Assembly: GCA_963680875.1 (NCBI GenBank)
Contig: OY804586.1
Location: forward strand, 52,052,203-52,116,202
Origin: Bathymodiolus brooksi
Taxonomy: Eukaryota; Mollusca; Bivalvia; Mytilida; Modiolidae
Length of the DNA stretch: 64,000 nt
Direction of reading: 5' to 3'
The number at the start of each line of letters is the position of its first letter. The first letter of the stretch is position 1. This document shows, piece by piece, positions 40,801 to 52,255 of this stretch. Under the pieces are notes generated by a model that had not been told where the DNA came from, did no database searches, and saw nothing but the letters and a program-made list of their open reading frames with translations. A program made the translations under genes and the position numbers.

Positions 40801-43500
40801 AGAACCTCAATGTTAGTTCTCGAGGTCTTTACAAGCCCTGTACTCAGAACCTCAGTGGTAGTCCTCTAGGTCTGTATAAGTCCTGTAATCAGAACCTCAG
40901 TGGTAGTCCTCTAGGTCTGTATAAGTCCTGTAATCAGATTCTCAGTGTTAGTCCTCCAGGTCTTTACAAGCCCTGTAATCAGAACCTCAGTGTTAGTCCT
41001 CGCGGTCTTTACAAGCCCTGTAATCAAAATCTCTGTGTTAGTCCTCGTGGTCTTTACAAGCTCTATTCTGAGAACCTCAATGGTAGTCCTCGAGGTCTTT
41101 ACAAATCCGGTAATAAGATTCTCAATGTTAGTCATCGCTCTCTTTGTAAGCCCTGTAATCAGAACCTCAGTGTTATTCCTTGAGGTCTTTACAAGCCCCC
41201 TGTAATCAGAACCTCAGTGTTAGTCCTCGAGGTCTTTACAAGTCCTGTAATCAGATTCTCAATGTTAGTCATCGCTCTCTTTGCAAGCCCTGTACTCATA
41301 ACCTTAGTGTTAATCCTCAAGGTCTTTACAAGCCCTGTAATCAGAACCTCAGTGTTATTCCTTGAGGTCGTTACAAGCCCCCTGTAATCAGAACCTCAGT
41401 GTTAGTCCTCGAGGTCTTTGCAAGTCCTGTAATCAGAACCTGTGTGTTAATCCTTGATGTCTTTACAAGCTCTGTAATCAAAATATCAGTGTTATTCCTC
41501 GAGGTCTTTAAAAGCCCAGTTAACAGAATCTCAGTGTTAGTTTTAAGTGTTTTTACTAGTTCAGTAGTCAGAATCTCGGTGTAAGTCCACGGGGATTTGA
41601 CAATCCCTGTAATCAGAACCTCAGTGCTAGTCCTCGAGGTCTTTACAAGCCCTGTACTCAGAACCTCAGTGGTAGTCCTCTAGGTCTTTATAAGCCCTGT
41701 AATCAGAACATCAGTGTTTGTCCTTGAGGCCTTTACAAGCCCTGTAATCAGAATATCAGTATTAGCCCTCGCGGTCTTTACAAGCATTATACTGAGAACC
41801 TCAGTGTTAGTCCTCGTGGTCTTTACAACCCATGTAATCAGAACCTCAGTGTTAGTTCTCCGGGGTTTTACTAGCTATGTAGTCAGAACTTCGTGTTAAT
41901 CCTGAATGTTTTTTACTAGCTCGGTAATCAGAACCTCGGTGTTAGTCCACGGGGATTTTACCAGCCCTTTAGGCAGAACGTCGGTGTTAGTCCCTGGATT
42001 TTTACTAGATTGGTAGTCAGAACCTCAGTGTTAATCCCTGTGTGATTTTGCCATCCCTGTAGTCAGAATCTGAATTTTAGTTCCCGAGGGGATTGCAAGC
42101 TGTGTACTCAGATACTCCGTGTTATTCCTCGGGGGTTTTACTAGCTAAGAAGTCCGAATCTCAGTGTTAGTCATTGAGTGTTTTACTAGGTAGGTCGTCA
42201 GAATCTCATGTGTTAGTCCACGGGGTTGTACCAGCCATGTATTCAGTACATCGGTGTTAGTCCTCAGAGTTTTTACTACATCTGCAGTCATAACATCAGT
42301 GTTTGTCTCCGAGGGTTTATACCAGCACTGTTGTCAGAACCTCGGTGTTAGCTCCCAAGGTATTTACTAGACCTGTAGTCAAAACCTCAGTAGTAGTCCT
42401 CTGTTTTTTTTACTAGCTCTGTATTCAGAACCTCGGTGTTAGTCCCCTATGTTTTTACCAGCTCTGTAATCAGAACCTCAGTGTTGGTCCACGAGGTTTT
42501 AACAAGCCCTGTAATCAGAACCTCTCAGCGTAAGTTATCAAGGGTTTTCACTATCTCCGTAGTCTAATCTTGGTGTAAATCCACTGGGATTTGGCAAGCC
42601 TTGTTGTTAGAACCTCAGTGTTAGTCCTCCGGGGTTGACAAGCCCTGTAGGTAGAACCTCAGTGTTAGTCCTCGGTGGTTGATAAGCTCTGTAGTCAGAA
42701 TCTGATTGTTAGTCCACGAGCGTTGTGCCTCGGTGTTAGTCCCCGGGGTTCTTACTACCTCTGTAATCAGAACATCAGTGTTTGTCCCCGAGAGTTTTAG
42801 AACCTCTGCGTTAGCCCCCGGGGAATTTAATAGCTCTGTGGTCAGTACCTCGTTGTTAGTCGCGGGGTTTTAACTAGCCCTGTATTCAGAACATCAGTGT
42901 TAGTTCCCTGGGTTTTCACCAGCTCTGTAATCAGAACCTCAGTGTTGGTTTTACTAGCCCTGAAGTCAGAACCCGAGTTTAAGTCCATGAATGTTGCACC
43001 AGCCAGGTATGCATTACCTCATTTAGTCCTTAATGCTTTTACTAGCCCTGTAGTCAGAACCGTGGTATTAGTCCCCGGGTTTTCTATCGGCCATGTATTC
43101 AGAGAACTTCGATGGTAGTACCGGATTTTTTACCAGCCCTGTCGACAGAACCTTATTGTTAGTCAATGAGAGATGTATCAGCTATGTATTCAGTACCTCA
43201 TTTAGTCCCTAATAGTTTCAATACATCCCTGTAATCAGGACCTTTGTGTTAGTTTCCGAAGTTTTCATTATCTCTGTAGTCGGAACATTTGTGTTAGTTC
43301 CCGGGTTTTTTTCTAGCTCTGCAGTCAGAACCTGAGTGTAAATCCATAAAGGTTGTACCAGTAATGTATTAAGTCAGTACCTTATTTAGTCTCCAATGGT
43401 ATTACTATTCTTGTAGTTAGAAACGAATCTGAGTGTTAGTATCCGAGTGTTTTAGGAGGTCTGTAGTCAGAACCTTGGGGTAGCTACTCGGGTTTTCAGC
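37870..43500. repeat. 45-bp degenerate minisatellite, about 5.6 kb
   Basis: About 120 units; the best units read CCTGTAATCAGAACCTCAGT, then GTTAGTCCTCGAGGTCTTTA and CAAGC. The centre (39,200-41,860) is most regular. A block of about 620 bp at 38,403-39,020 recurs at 41,868-42,490, and a 90-bp dimer pattern occurs at 39,500-39,840. Since 45 is a multiple of 3, both strands hold frames with 15-residue periods (VLVLEVFTSPVIRTS on plus, LITGLVKTARTNTEV on minus). These have no start context and are interrupted wherever the period slips. Confidence 0.95.
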
Positions 43501-43509
43501 TCATCTTGC

Positions 43510-44330
43510 CAAAGGCAGTATGAGCTTTTGTCATCACTTTGCGTCCGTCGTTCGTAGTCTATCGTCTGTTGTCCGTTAACTTTTCACATTTTAATCTTCT
43601 CCTCTGAAACCCCTCTGCCAAATGAAATGAAACTTGGTAGGAAGCATCTATGGAATTTCCTCACTAAAGATTGCACATGTTGTCTCTATCCATCTACAAA
43701 TATGGCCGCCACACGCAATTCTTTCTTCTGATTGGCCGATTTTTTAAAATCTTCTCATCTAAACCCGCTAGGCCAAATGAATCGAAATTTGGTAGGAAGT
43801 ATCATTGGAAGGTCTTCTATAAAGAGTGCTCAGTTAGTTCCGATCCGTTAACAAACATGGTCGCTATTGGCCATTCTTGTTACTCATTGGTTGATTTCTA
43901 AAAAAAATCTTCCCCTCTGAAACGCTTCGCCAACTGAGTCGAAATTTGGAAGGAAACATCATTGGAAGGCCTCCTATCAAGATTGTTCATTTCGTCCAAA
44001 TTCGTTAACAAACATGGCCGACATAGGAAATGTATTTTCTGATTGGTCGATTTCTAAAAATCTTCCCCTCTGAAACCGTTGGGCCAAATGAGCCGAAACG
44101 TAGACAGAAGCATTGATGGGAGGTCGGCTATGCTGATTGCTCATTTCGTTTCTATCCGTTAACAAACATGGCCACCATAGGCAATTCTTCTCTCAGATTG
44201 GTCGATTTCTAAAAAAATCTTCTCTGAAACTGCTTAGCCAAATGAACCGAAACTTGGAGGGAAGCACACATGGAAAGTCTGTATTAAGTTTTATCAAAGC
44301 AGAATGAAATGTGAGCGACACAGGCTCAGC
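43510..44330. repeat. ~155-bp tandem repeat, about five units
   Basis: Units recur at about 43,593, 43,753, 43,910, 44,062 and 44,218 with landmarks CTTCCCCTCTGAAACC, CCAAATGA.CCGAAACTTGG, GGAAGCATC, and CCGTTAACAAACATGGCC. Related diverged copies lie at 1,960-2,513. Confidence 0.88.
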
Positions 44331-44690
44331 CCACCGAGCCAGCCTCTGGTGTACAATCCATGTAGTCAGAACCCCGTTGTTAGTCCCCGTTGCTATTACC
44401 AACCCTGTAGTCAGAACCACGGTTATAGTCCTCGGGATTTTTACCAGTCCTGCTTTCAGACCTTAAATGATAGTCCACGGGTATTGCTATTTCTATAATC
44501 AGAACCTCAGTGTAGGTCCAGGAGGATTGTACTAAACATGTATTCATTGCCCTATTTAGTCCCCAATGCGCTTACCTGTCCTGTAGTCAGAATATGACGG
44601 CTAGTCCCCGAGGGTATTATAAGCCCACTAGTCAGTACATGTCTGTTAGTCGCCAAGGGCATTACATTCTCTGTAAGTATACGTACATAA
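44331..44690. repeat. 45-bp minisatellite, outlying block
   Basis: About eight degenerate units of the 45-bp type beyond the 155-bp array, so the 155-bp array interrupts the larger one. Confidence 0.8.
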
Positions 44691-44694
44691 TACG

Positions 44695-44835
44695 AAAAAC
44701 TTAAAGATATTAAACTCGTAATCAGAATTCGTAAATCGAAGAATAGACAATACAATGACAACAGATAAAAAAGGATAAAAGTACAAAACACTAACTAAAC
44801 ACAAACACAAACACTAAGTAAAACTAAATATCGAG
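44695..44835 (+). repeat. DR family copy, degenerate
   Basis: AACTTAAAGATATTAAACTC, AATCAGAATTCGTAAATCGA and AGACAATACAATGACAACAG. Confidence 0.7.
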
Positions 44836-45000
44836 CAACATAGGTCAACATATATTCAACATATCAGCAACAATATCATCTTGTTCTCGCCATGGTATCA
44901 TTGAAAAAAGACTCACATATAACAACAACTGTGTATGATTATGGCTTTCACCGATAATCATGTCTGTTTCTGACTGGATACATTTTTTTAATATGTTTAA

Positions 45001-45358
45001 TGTAATGGTTAGCAGCGTTCTCGCCAAGGCTAATTCAGAGATGTAACTGTCACTAGCGTGCTCTTTATGACCGCGTCAGAGGTGTAATAGTTAGCAGCAT
45101 GTTAGTTATGGCCGCCTCAGTGGTAGAATGGTTAACGGTATGCTCGTCATAACCGCATGAGAGGTGAAGCGTACAGCAGCGTGCTCGTTATGACCGCCTC
45201 AGTGGTGTAATGGTTAACGGCATGCTAATCAGGACCGCCCAAGATGTGTAATAGTTAACGACATGCTAATCATGATCGCTCCCGATGTGTAATAGTTAGC
45301 GGCGTGCTCGTTATGGTCGCCACATAAGTTTAATGGTTAGCGGCGTGCTTGTCATGTC
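45001..45358. repeat. Tandem array of a tRNA-head-like (A-box) unit
   Basis: About eight units of 41-47 bp, each with a phrase like GCCTCAGTGGTGTAATGGTT followed by AGCGGCGTGCTCGTTATGACC. This is the A-box part of the local SINE heads (compare 7,935 and 17,404) without B-box or body. Confidence 0.75.
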
Positions 45359-45829
45359 GTTTTTGTATTTGATGTTTCTCCGTTTGTCATGCAAAAAGTT
45401 GACTGGCTTAGAGTCGGTATAATATGTCCTAGTTGAAATCGGTAACTGTTGTTTTATTGAGACAGCTCTTTGCAAATCCAGCTATGTGTGTTAGTTTAGG
45501 GTGAAGTAGCGGTTGCCCGGTCAACATCATCTTATCATAACGTTCATACTGTTTCCGCCTCGCCATCCTGCAAAAATTGCTCAAAATTGACATCACACAA
45601 TATTACTTTTTCATTCACTCATTTAATTGTCATGAACTGACAGAAAGTTTAATATTCCTTGATTACTGGTTTAATATTTTACTAAATTATTTTAATGGGA
45701 AATGTGCGCTGTGTGGTTCTATAAACTGTAGTATGCCTATGAAAACCAGGAAAGCTATTATGCAACGAATACTGAATTCACAGTGCACTATTGTGATCTA
45801 TATTTATTACATTTGATTTCAGAAAAGAT
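45359..45829. promoter_or_regulatory. Upstream region of the B-box gene with a splice acceptor
   Basis: TTTGATTTCAG ends at 45,822, eight bases before the ATG at 45,830, in a T-rich context. This suggests a non-coding 5' exon spliced to one large coding exon. No convincing promoter seen. Confidence 0.45.
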
Positions 45830-47478
45830 ATGGCTTCATCACAGCTATGTGAGCGTTGCTCCAGAGCAACCAAATATACAGTAGCCGTCAAATATTGCAG
45901 TGATTGTGAAGAGTCTCTATGTCCCGACTGTTTCAGCGTCCACGGAACATTTAAAGGCTTTATGTCGCATCACGTCATTGATGCCCAAGTATCAGCTGAT
46001 ATATCTTTTGAACTGAATAAGCTTTGTTCTGATCACCAAGATATGGTTCTTGATTTTTACTGTTCCGATCATGACGACATCTGCTGTAAATCATGCATAG
46101 CGGACGAACATCGTACATGCGGGAAAATAAAGCCGTTAGATGTCGCTGCAAAAGGAATCAAAAGTGCCACCATGTTTGAAGATGTCTCATCTGAAGTGGA
46201 ATATTTGATCGATACTGCTAGTAAGCTTAGAGAACAAAAGCTAAAAAGCAAGGTCACGTGGAATTTAAGTATAGAAAATGTAAAGCAAGGCGTAGAAATA
46301 TTTAGATCTCGAATTTTGAAACGCATTGACGATATCGAAGAAAAACTCATGCTAGAAGTTAATGCGACTAATTCAAAAATCGTTGCGAAAAAAGAGGGGG
46401 AAATGGAAGCTGTCGAAAACTACATGTCAGATATTCAAGATGTTTCAGATAAATTCGATTTCGTAGCCAAACACGGGTTTGAAAAACAAATCTTTCGTTA
46501 TATAAAACACTGGAAACAGATTTATCCCGAAAATCAGAAGATTTGGAGAAACTCATTTCATCATTGACTTTTTCACAACTTATGCTTAAAGAATCGAATT
46601 TGTTGTCCGTGATTAAAACCATTGGATCTGTTACCATAGAAACGAACATGTCTGATATGATATATCAACCGCCAAAAGCTCTACAAGCACAAAGCAAGTA
46701 TCGTGCCATTAAACCAGCCAAGTTTGAGTTCGATTCAAAAATACCTTTTAAATATAAACATGATGTTTGTATAACTGGTATAGGAGTAACCAGAGATGAT
46801 CATTTATTGGTATGCAATAATATGAGCACCGATGTAATGGTGTTATCTGATGATGGTAAACAGCTAAACAATATTAGCTTAGAAGGGAGACCAAGGGAAA
46901 TAGTGATAGTACCTGACAAAGAGGAAGCCATTGTTACATTACCTGTCATGAACTTTATACAAATTATAAATACCAGTATAATGAAAGCAGAACAGAAGAT
47001 AATGGTACCAGTAGAATGCTTTGGTATAACATTGATAGACAATGACATAGTATTGGGGAATAGAGGTGTAATATACATTATCAACAGGGAAGGTCAACGT
47101 CTTAAAACAATCAAAGTTGGAAAAGGTATCATGTTTTCACTTTACTGTGGAAAGGATAAGACATTATATTGTTGTGATGCACACAATGACACATTATATG
47201 GAATAAAACAGGATGGAACAATTGTATTCTCCTTCAGTTCCCGTGATTTTAGAGGACCGATCGGTGTAGCAGCTGATGCTAATGCGAACTTGTACGTTAC
47301 TGCGTATATTTCAAACAATCTTCACTGCTTTACACCAGACGGAAAACCTAACGGTATCATGCTGAAGCAGGAGGATAGACTAGATCAACCATATGCTATT
47401 GCTTTTAGCAAAAAGTCTTCTAAAGTATTCATTGTGAATTGCTTGACAAAATGTGTGCTAAGGTTTTCCCATTATTGA
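45830..47478 (+). pseudogene. RING-less TRIM-like protein: two B-boxes, coiled coil and NHL-type propeller, one frameshift
   Basis: Frame one (45,830-46,567) starts MASSQLCERC. B-box 1 ligands are C7, C10, C23, C26, C31, C34 and H47/H48. B-box 2 ligands are C66, H69, C78, H81, C86, C89, H94 and C97. A charged helical coiled-coil region spans about 115-230. Frame two (to 47,478) carries helix (LEKLISSLTF) and then repeated blades such as GIGVTRDDHLLVCNN, GVAADANANLYVT and FTPDGKP, ending in a stop at 47,476. The two join only if one base is missing (or two added) at about 46,515-46,535, giving about 550 residues. Family members act as ubiquitin ligases or adaptors, but without RING ligase activity is uncertain. 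Intronless coding, with an acceptor before ATG. It is either a recent pseudogene or a sequencing indel. Confidence 0.85.
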
Positions 47479-48400
47479 TATCATTTAAGCAACAAGGTTG
47501 TATTTCAAATGTAAACTAATTATATTAATTTCATATACATTCATCTAGCTTGGACATATTTAATCACTTTGAATCCGTATCCCGTTCATACGTCACCAGC
47601 CTGTCACATTACATCTTGACGAAACGAATTTTATTTTAAAACCAAACCGACTTGCATAGCTCTTCCTTTTCCAATTTAGATATATATTAGAAAGCTTCGC
47701 TATCTATTACGAATGTACTGCTGGTATTAAGCAATGCATACGTGTATATAATTAAACAGTATGTACAGAAATTTTATCTTGCGATACCAATAATGATTGC
47801 TAAGGGTTTATTGTGTGAGATTATTAAAATCAAAATATACAATTGTCACTTTTCATCAAACAAATCAATTTAAAGTAATATGAAAGGCGAATATCGTGGA
47901 ATTTTTGGATTAAATATTTTAACTTAATATGCCACTTAATTTAACTACAATCAACTGAATAACATTAAAAATCAGCTCAAAAGCAGAATTTATGAGAAAA
48001 TCGCAAAATATTTGACCTCAGACAATTATGTTGTGCACAACAGTAATGCATTTGATATGCGCGTGACCGAAGATTTGAACTCTTTCGGGGAGATTGTGTA
48101 ACGGGTGTGTTCGATTTGTGTTTAAATTATCTCCCTTTTTAAAACCTGGCTGTCAAAAGTAGACATTTATTTTTATGTTGATATGTTTTATTGATATATT
48201 TTGTAATGATAAGGCTATTTATAATATATTTATCGTATTTAAGTATTGACAAACTTCTGCAAATGAAATTTGTTAAGAAATTTGCAGAATCAAAATAATA
48301 ACCATACCATTGTCAAGGTGACGAATGTTTTATATAATGCTTAATTTTTACATTTTCAACTCGTTCAAGGAACCATTGGCTATTAACCGTATGGCCTACT
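47479..48400. other. 3' flank of the B-box gene, no other gene
   Basis: AT-rich. Possible poly(A) signals ATTAAA at 47,751 and 47,909. No further features. Confidence 0.5.
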
Positions 48401-48539
48401 TTTTTATTTAAACACAAATCGAATATAATAAGTTATTCCCAGTGGTTAAGTCTCTGCAATACCTAACTGATATCCAGAGTGAGCATTTATGAATAGTTAT
48501 TATTGGAAAACAAAAACAAAGGAACACACATAGACACAA

Positions 48540-48585
48540 ACACACAAATAAACAAACAAACAAACAAACAAACAAACAAACACAC
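48540..48585. repeat. (CAAA)n microsatellite
   Basis: About nine AAAC units in ACACAAATAAACAAAC context. Confidence 0.9.
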
Positions 48586-48639
48586 CAACTCGAATGGAAG
48601 ACGACGCTACAAATAGGTTCAGTAATTAAATTGTAAGAA

Positions 48640-49753
48640 AAGCTTAGATACCAAAGGGGTAAATAGAATGTACCAAAAGGCAAGCAGAAGGTACCAGACA
48701 CCAAAGGGAAACCAGAAGGTATCACACGGTAATCAGAAGGTACCAAAGTGTAATCAGAAGGTACCAAATGAGTAACTAGAGGGTCCCAAAGTGGCAACCA
48801 GAAGATACCAAAGGGGTACGAAGAGGGTACCAAAGGAGTAATCAGAAGTTACCAAAGGGGCAACAAGAAGATACCAAAGAGTAATCAGAAGGTACCAAAG
48901 GGAATACCAGAAAGTATTAAAGGGCAATCAGAAGGTACCAAGGGGGTCATCATAATGTACCAAAGGGGATACCAGAAGGTACCAAATGGTAATCAGAAGG
49001 TACCAAAGGGGTAGACAGAAGGAAACAAAGGTGTAAACAAAAGCAACAAAGAGGTCACCAGATCGTACCAACGGGGGAAGTTGAAGGTAACAAAGGGACA
49101 GGGAGAAGATACCAAAGACATAGGCAGAAGGTACCAAAGGGGAAATCAGAAGGTACCAAAATGTAATCAGAGGGTAACAAAGGGGATACCAGAAGGTACC
49201 AAAAGGGTAATCAGAAGGAACCAAATTGTAATCAGAATGTATCAAAGGAGTAGGCAAAAGGTACCAACGAGGTCACCAGAAGGTACCAAAGGGGGTAACC
49301 AGAAGGTACCAAAAAGGTGTATTCCGAAGGAAACAAAGGGTAGCGAGAATGTACCAATGGGGCAACCAGAATGTACCAAAGGCGGAACCAGAGGTACCAA
49401 AGGGGTAGCCAGAAAGTAATAAAGGGGTAATAAGAAGGTACCAAAGGGGTAAACAGAAGGTACCAATTGTATAATCAGAATGTATCAAAGGGTTAATCAG
49501 GAGGAAGCAAAGGAGTACTCAGAAGGTACCAAAGAGGTTAACAGAATGTACCAAATGGTACTAACGGTGTTTCAAGAAGTAAACAAATGGTCAATCAGAA
49601 GGTACCAAATGATTAGGCAGAAGGTACCAAAGTGGCAAGCTGAAAGTACCAGAGGGGTAATTAGAAGGTCCCAAAATGGTAGGCAGAAGGTACAAAGGTG
49701 GTTATCAGAAGGAATCAAAGAGGTAACCAGAAGATACCAAAGGGAGTCACCAG
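48640..49753. repeat. 22-bp minisatellite, main block left of the insertion
   Basis: About 50 units of ACCAAAGGGGTAACCAGAAGGT. The left end is a DR-type start (AAGAAAAGCTTAGATACC), showing the array sits at the native place of the unit in a DR copy. Unit length varies between 21 and 24, so frames on both strands are short and meaningless. Confidence 0.93.
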
Positions 49754-49924
49754 GGCCCGGTTCTTCAACTTGTAGCTAAATTTAAACCAATGGTTAAAAA
49801 TGTTAACCTATGGTTAAAATTTAACCAAAGCACGCAATGCGTTGTTCAACTTATGGTTAAATTTAACTACTGGTTAAAGCATGGTTAAACTGATTAATAT
49901 TTAACCATTGGTTATCAATTTAAA

Positions 49925-50101
49925 ATGGCTGCCAGACAGGTTCATTCTATGATGCCTCTCGTACAAAACAGGAAACCCAGAGTGTTTCAGGCAATTGAGC
50001 TTCGTGCAAATTTGCTTGAAATAGAAGTTTCTGAGGTGGATGGCATTTTCAATGAAATTAAATTTGTATTACCATTAATATTGTTCAAAACAGTGCATTA
50101 A
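49925..50101 (+). CDS. Short frame in the Harbinger-like element
   Basis: 58 codons, beginning MAARQVHSMMPLVQNRKPR and ending FKTVH then TAA. It sits just inside the left terminal region, where Harbinger elements begin a coding exon. It could be the remaining first exon of a transposase or of the accessory protein; I recognise no domain with certainty. Confidence 0.35.
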   Translation: MAARQVHSMMPLVQNRKPRVFQAIELRANLLEIEVSEVDGIFNEIKFVLPLILFKTVH

Positions 50102-51600
50102 ATTTGCGCGAAATAAATCCTACATTTGCGCGCATAATACAATTACATTTCCGCTTATTTTTTCAAGGTAAATACAGGTAAATCAAGGTAAATTCAGATG
50201 AAAATAGTGAAATTACTTATGAATTTTTCAATTATTATTTTTTTCAAATTTACACTAAGAACAATGTTTATAAAGTAGTATTGCACCCCTTCCCTCTATT
50301 TGTTTCTTATAATTTAAAATCGTTAGCAATCGCGGGTTTACATGGATGTTTCTTGTGTTTCAAGTTATGATGAATTGATATATCCTTCGCTATTTATGGT
50401 GAGAGAAATTGCATGTATTTCCCATGAATAGTCGGGGCATAGGCGGCGGAAGCGGGGTCATTTTGTTGTTGTTGCTTTTGTATTTTTTTTGGGAAAAATT
50501 TTCCGGTATCAATTTGTTTTCATGATTCTTGCCCCTCACTCGACATTTGAGTCGGTGTAATTAGTCAAATAGTACGAAAGGACGAATTGCGGGACGTAGA
50601 ATAAATGTCCATGAGACAACATTCCAGAAAAGACCTAAATAAAAATTCTCAAATACGGAACGCCTAGCAGTGTACAACAACGAACATATGCCTGACAGAC
50701 CGAGAAATGTGAGGTAAAAGACCCCTTTCAAGACAAAACCCATAATGAAAAATAATGACTTTCACAAAGGCTCTTTGCATAGGAAAGGCACATATGAAGG
50801 GGACGGGGTTAAAATAGTCATAGCATCCCCCCTTTTTAGTAACAATGTCAAAAATCAATATCGACCAAAAATCTAAGTCAATCACAAAATACGTTGGTCC
50901 TACAATTGCGTTGGAAAAACAAAATTATATATACCTCTATGACATCATAGACATTCCTCATCAATTGGAGAAATTGGATAATTTAAATATGAGACCATTC
51001 ATTTCCTACTGAAAAGGGGGTTATATTTGTTCTTAATTGTTATTCATGAACAACTTTTTGCATGTTAATTGAAATAAAAGGAAATTCACACTTTAAAATC
51101 AGAGAGAAAAACATACTTTTGACATACATGCTTGGACCCAATATTAATGAGATGTTGGAAACTAAAGAAAATATTCAACGGCTAACTTACAAAATGAAAA
51201 TTAACATTCTTTGAAATTGTAAGACAATAAGATTTAATTAAAAGTAGTTTAATGAGTTATAAGAAGTTATCGTCACCTATATAACACACCCTTGCGCTAA
51301 ACAAGTCTTATTAACATATGTTATTAAGCAACTAAGACGAGGTCCATATACTCTTCCGTACTAACCTGTCAAAATATTTTTAATATAGGACAAATAACCT
51401 TAGACAATGACATGTAAGTTATATTCCTCAAGTAAGATTTCACATTTGTTTTTTAATTTTAATAACTGTATTGTTTTTTGTCCTGAGAACGGGGGATTCA
51501 GTCAGCCATATTTATTTTGTTATTTATCTGCTGCTAGGATAAAACAAGGAATTGTGGGATACATTGGTCTTGGTTAAATATTAAACCTGCAGTTATTGGT
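50102..51600. other. Interior of the Harbinger-like element, no clear gene
   Basis: AT-rich. Minus-strand frames at 50,561-50,885 lack any domain. No transposase catalytic motif found on either strand. Confidence 0.5.
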
Positions 51601-51790
51601 TGGTTAAATTTTAACCAAATGGTTATTTAACCAAATGGTTATTTAACCAAATGGTTATTTAACCAAGTGGTTAAATGAAGTTGAAAAACTCATTTTAAAC
51701 CCTTGGTTTACTAACCCATGGTTAAATCTTTAAGCAATGGTTAAATATAACCATATGGTTAATTTACCAACAAGTTCAACAACCGGGGTC

Positions 51791-52255
51791 CAGAATGTAC
51801 CAGAGGTAACCAGAATTCACTTAAGGGGTAATCAGAATATACCAACGTAGGAACAATCAGGTACCATAGGGGGTAACCAGAAGGTACCAAAGGGGTAATC
51901 AGAAGGTACCAAAGGGGTAACCAGAATGTACCAAAAAGGGATATCCCGAAGGAAACAAGGGGTAGCGAGAATATACCAATTGGGCCACCAGAATGTACCA
52001 AAGCCGTAATTAGAATGTACTAAAGGGGTTACCAGAATTTACGAAAGACGTAATTAGAAATGACTAAAGGAGTTGCCACAATATACCACAGGGGTAATCA
52101 GAAGATAACAAAGTGGCAACAAGAAGGTCCCAGGGTTAGCCAGAAGGTTCCAAAGGGATAATCAGAATGTAACAAAGGGGTAATCAGAAGGTAGCAAAGG
52201 GTAAGCAGAATGCAGAAAATGGGTAATCAGGAGGTCTCAAAGGGACGGAATTCAA
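51791..52255. repeat. 22-bp minisatellite, block right of the insertion
   Basis: About 20 units continuing the array of 48,640-49,753. The first unit resumes with CAGAATGTACC exactly where the left part stopped. Confidence 0.92.

Larger units (their letters stand above)
49754..51790. mobile_element. Harbinger-like element inserted in the minisatellite
   Basis: The 2.0-kb segment interrupts the 22-bp array with a 3-4 bp duplication (CAG or CCAG on both sides). Ends are inverted: left GGCCCGGTTCTTCAACTTGT, right complement ACCCCGGTTGTTGAACTTGT, followed on both sides by many TTAACCA/TGGTTAAA motifs. GG...CC ends plus a 3-bp duplication fit PIF/Harbinger; this is an inference. The interior lacks a recognisable transposase apart from a short N-terminal-like frame. 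Confidence 0.75.

Noticed and set aside
39287..41899. Many 60-166 residue frames with 15-residue periods on both strands
   Set aside because: Translation of a 45-bp minisatellite. Frames break wherever the unit length slips, and both strands are open equally.
46069..47084. Three minus-strand frames of 93-94 residues
   Set aside because: Antisense shadows of the B-box/NHL-type gene without domains.
48408..49779. Several frames over the 22-bp array on both strands
   Set aside because: Unit length varies from 21 to 24 and the frames are chance products.
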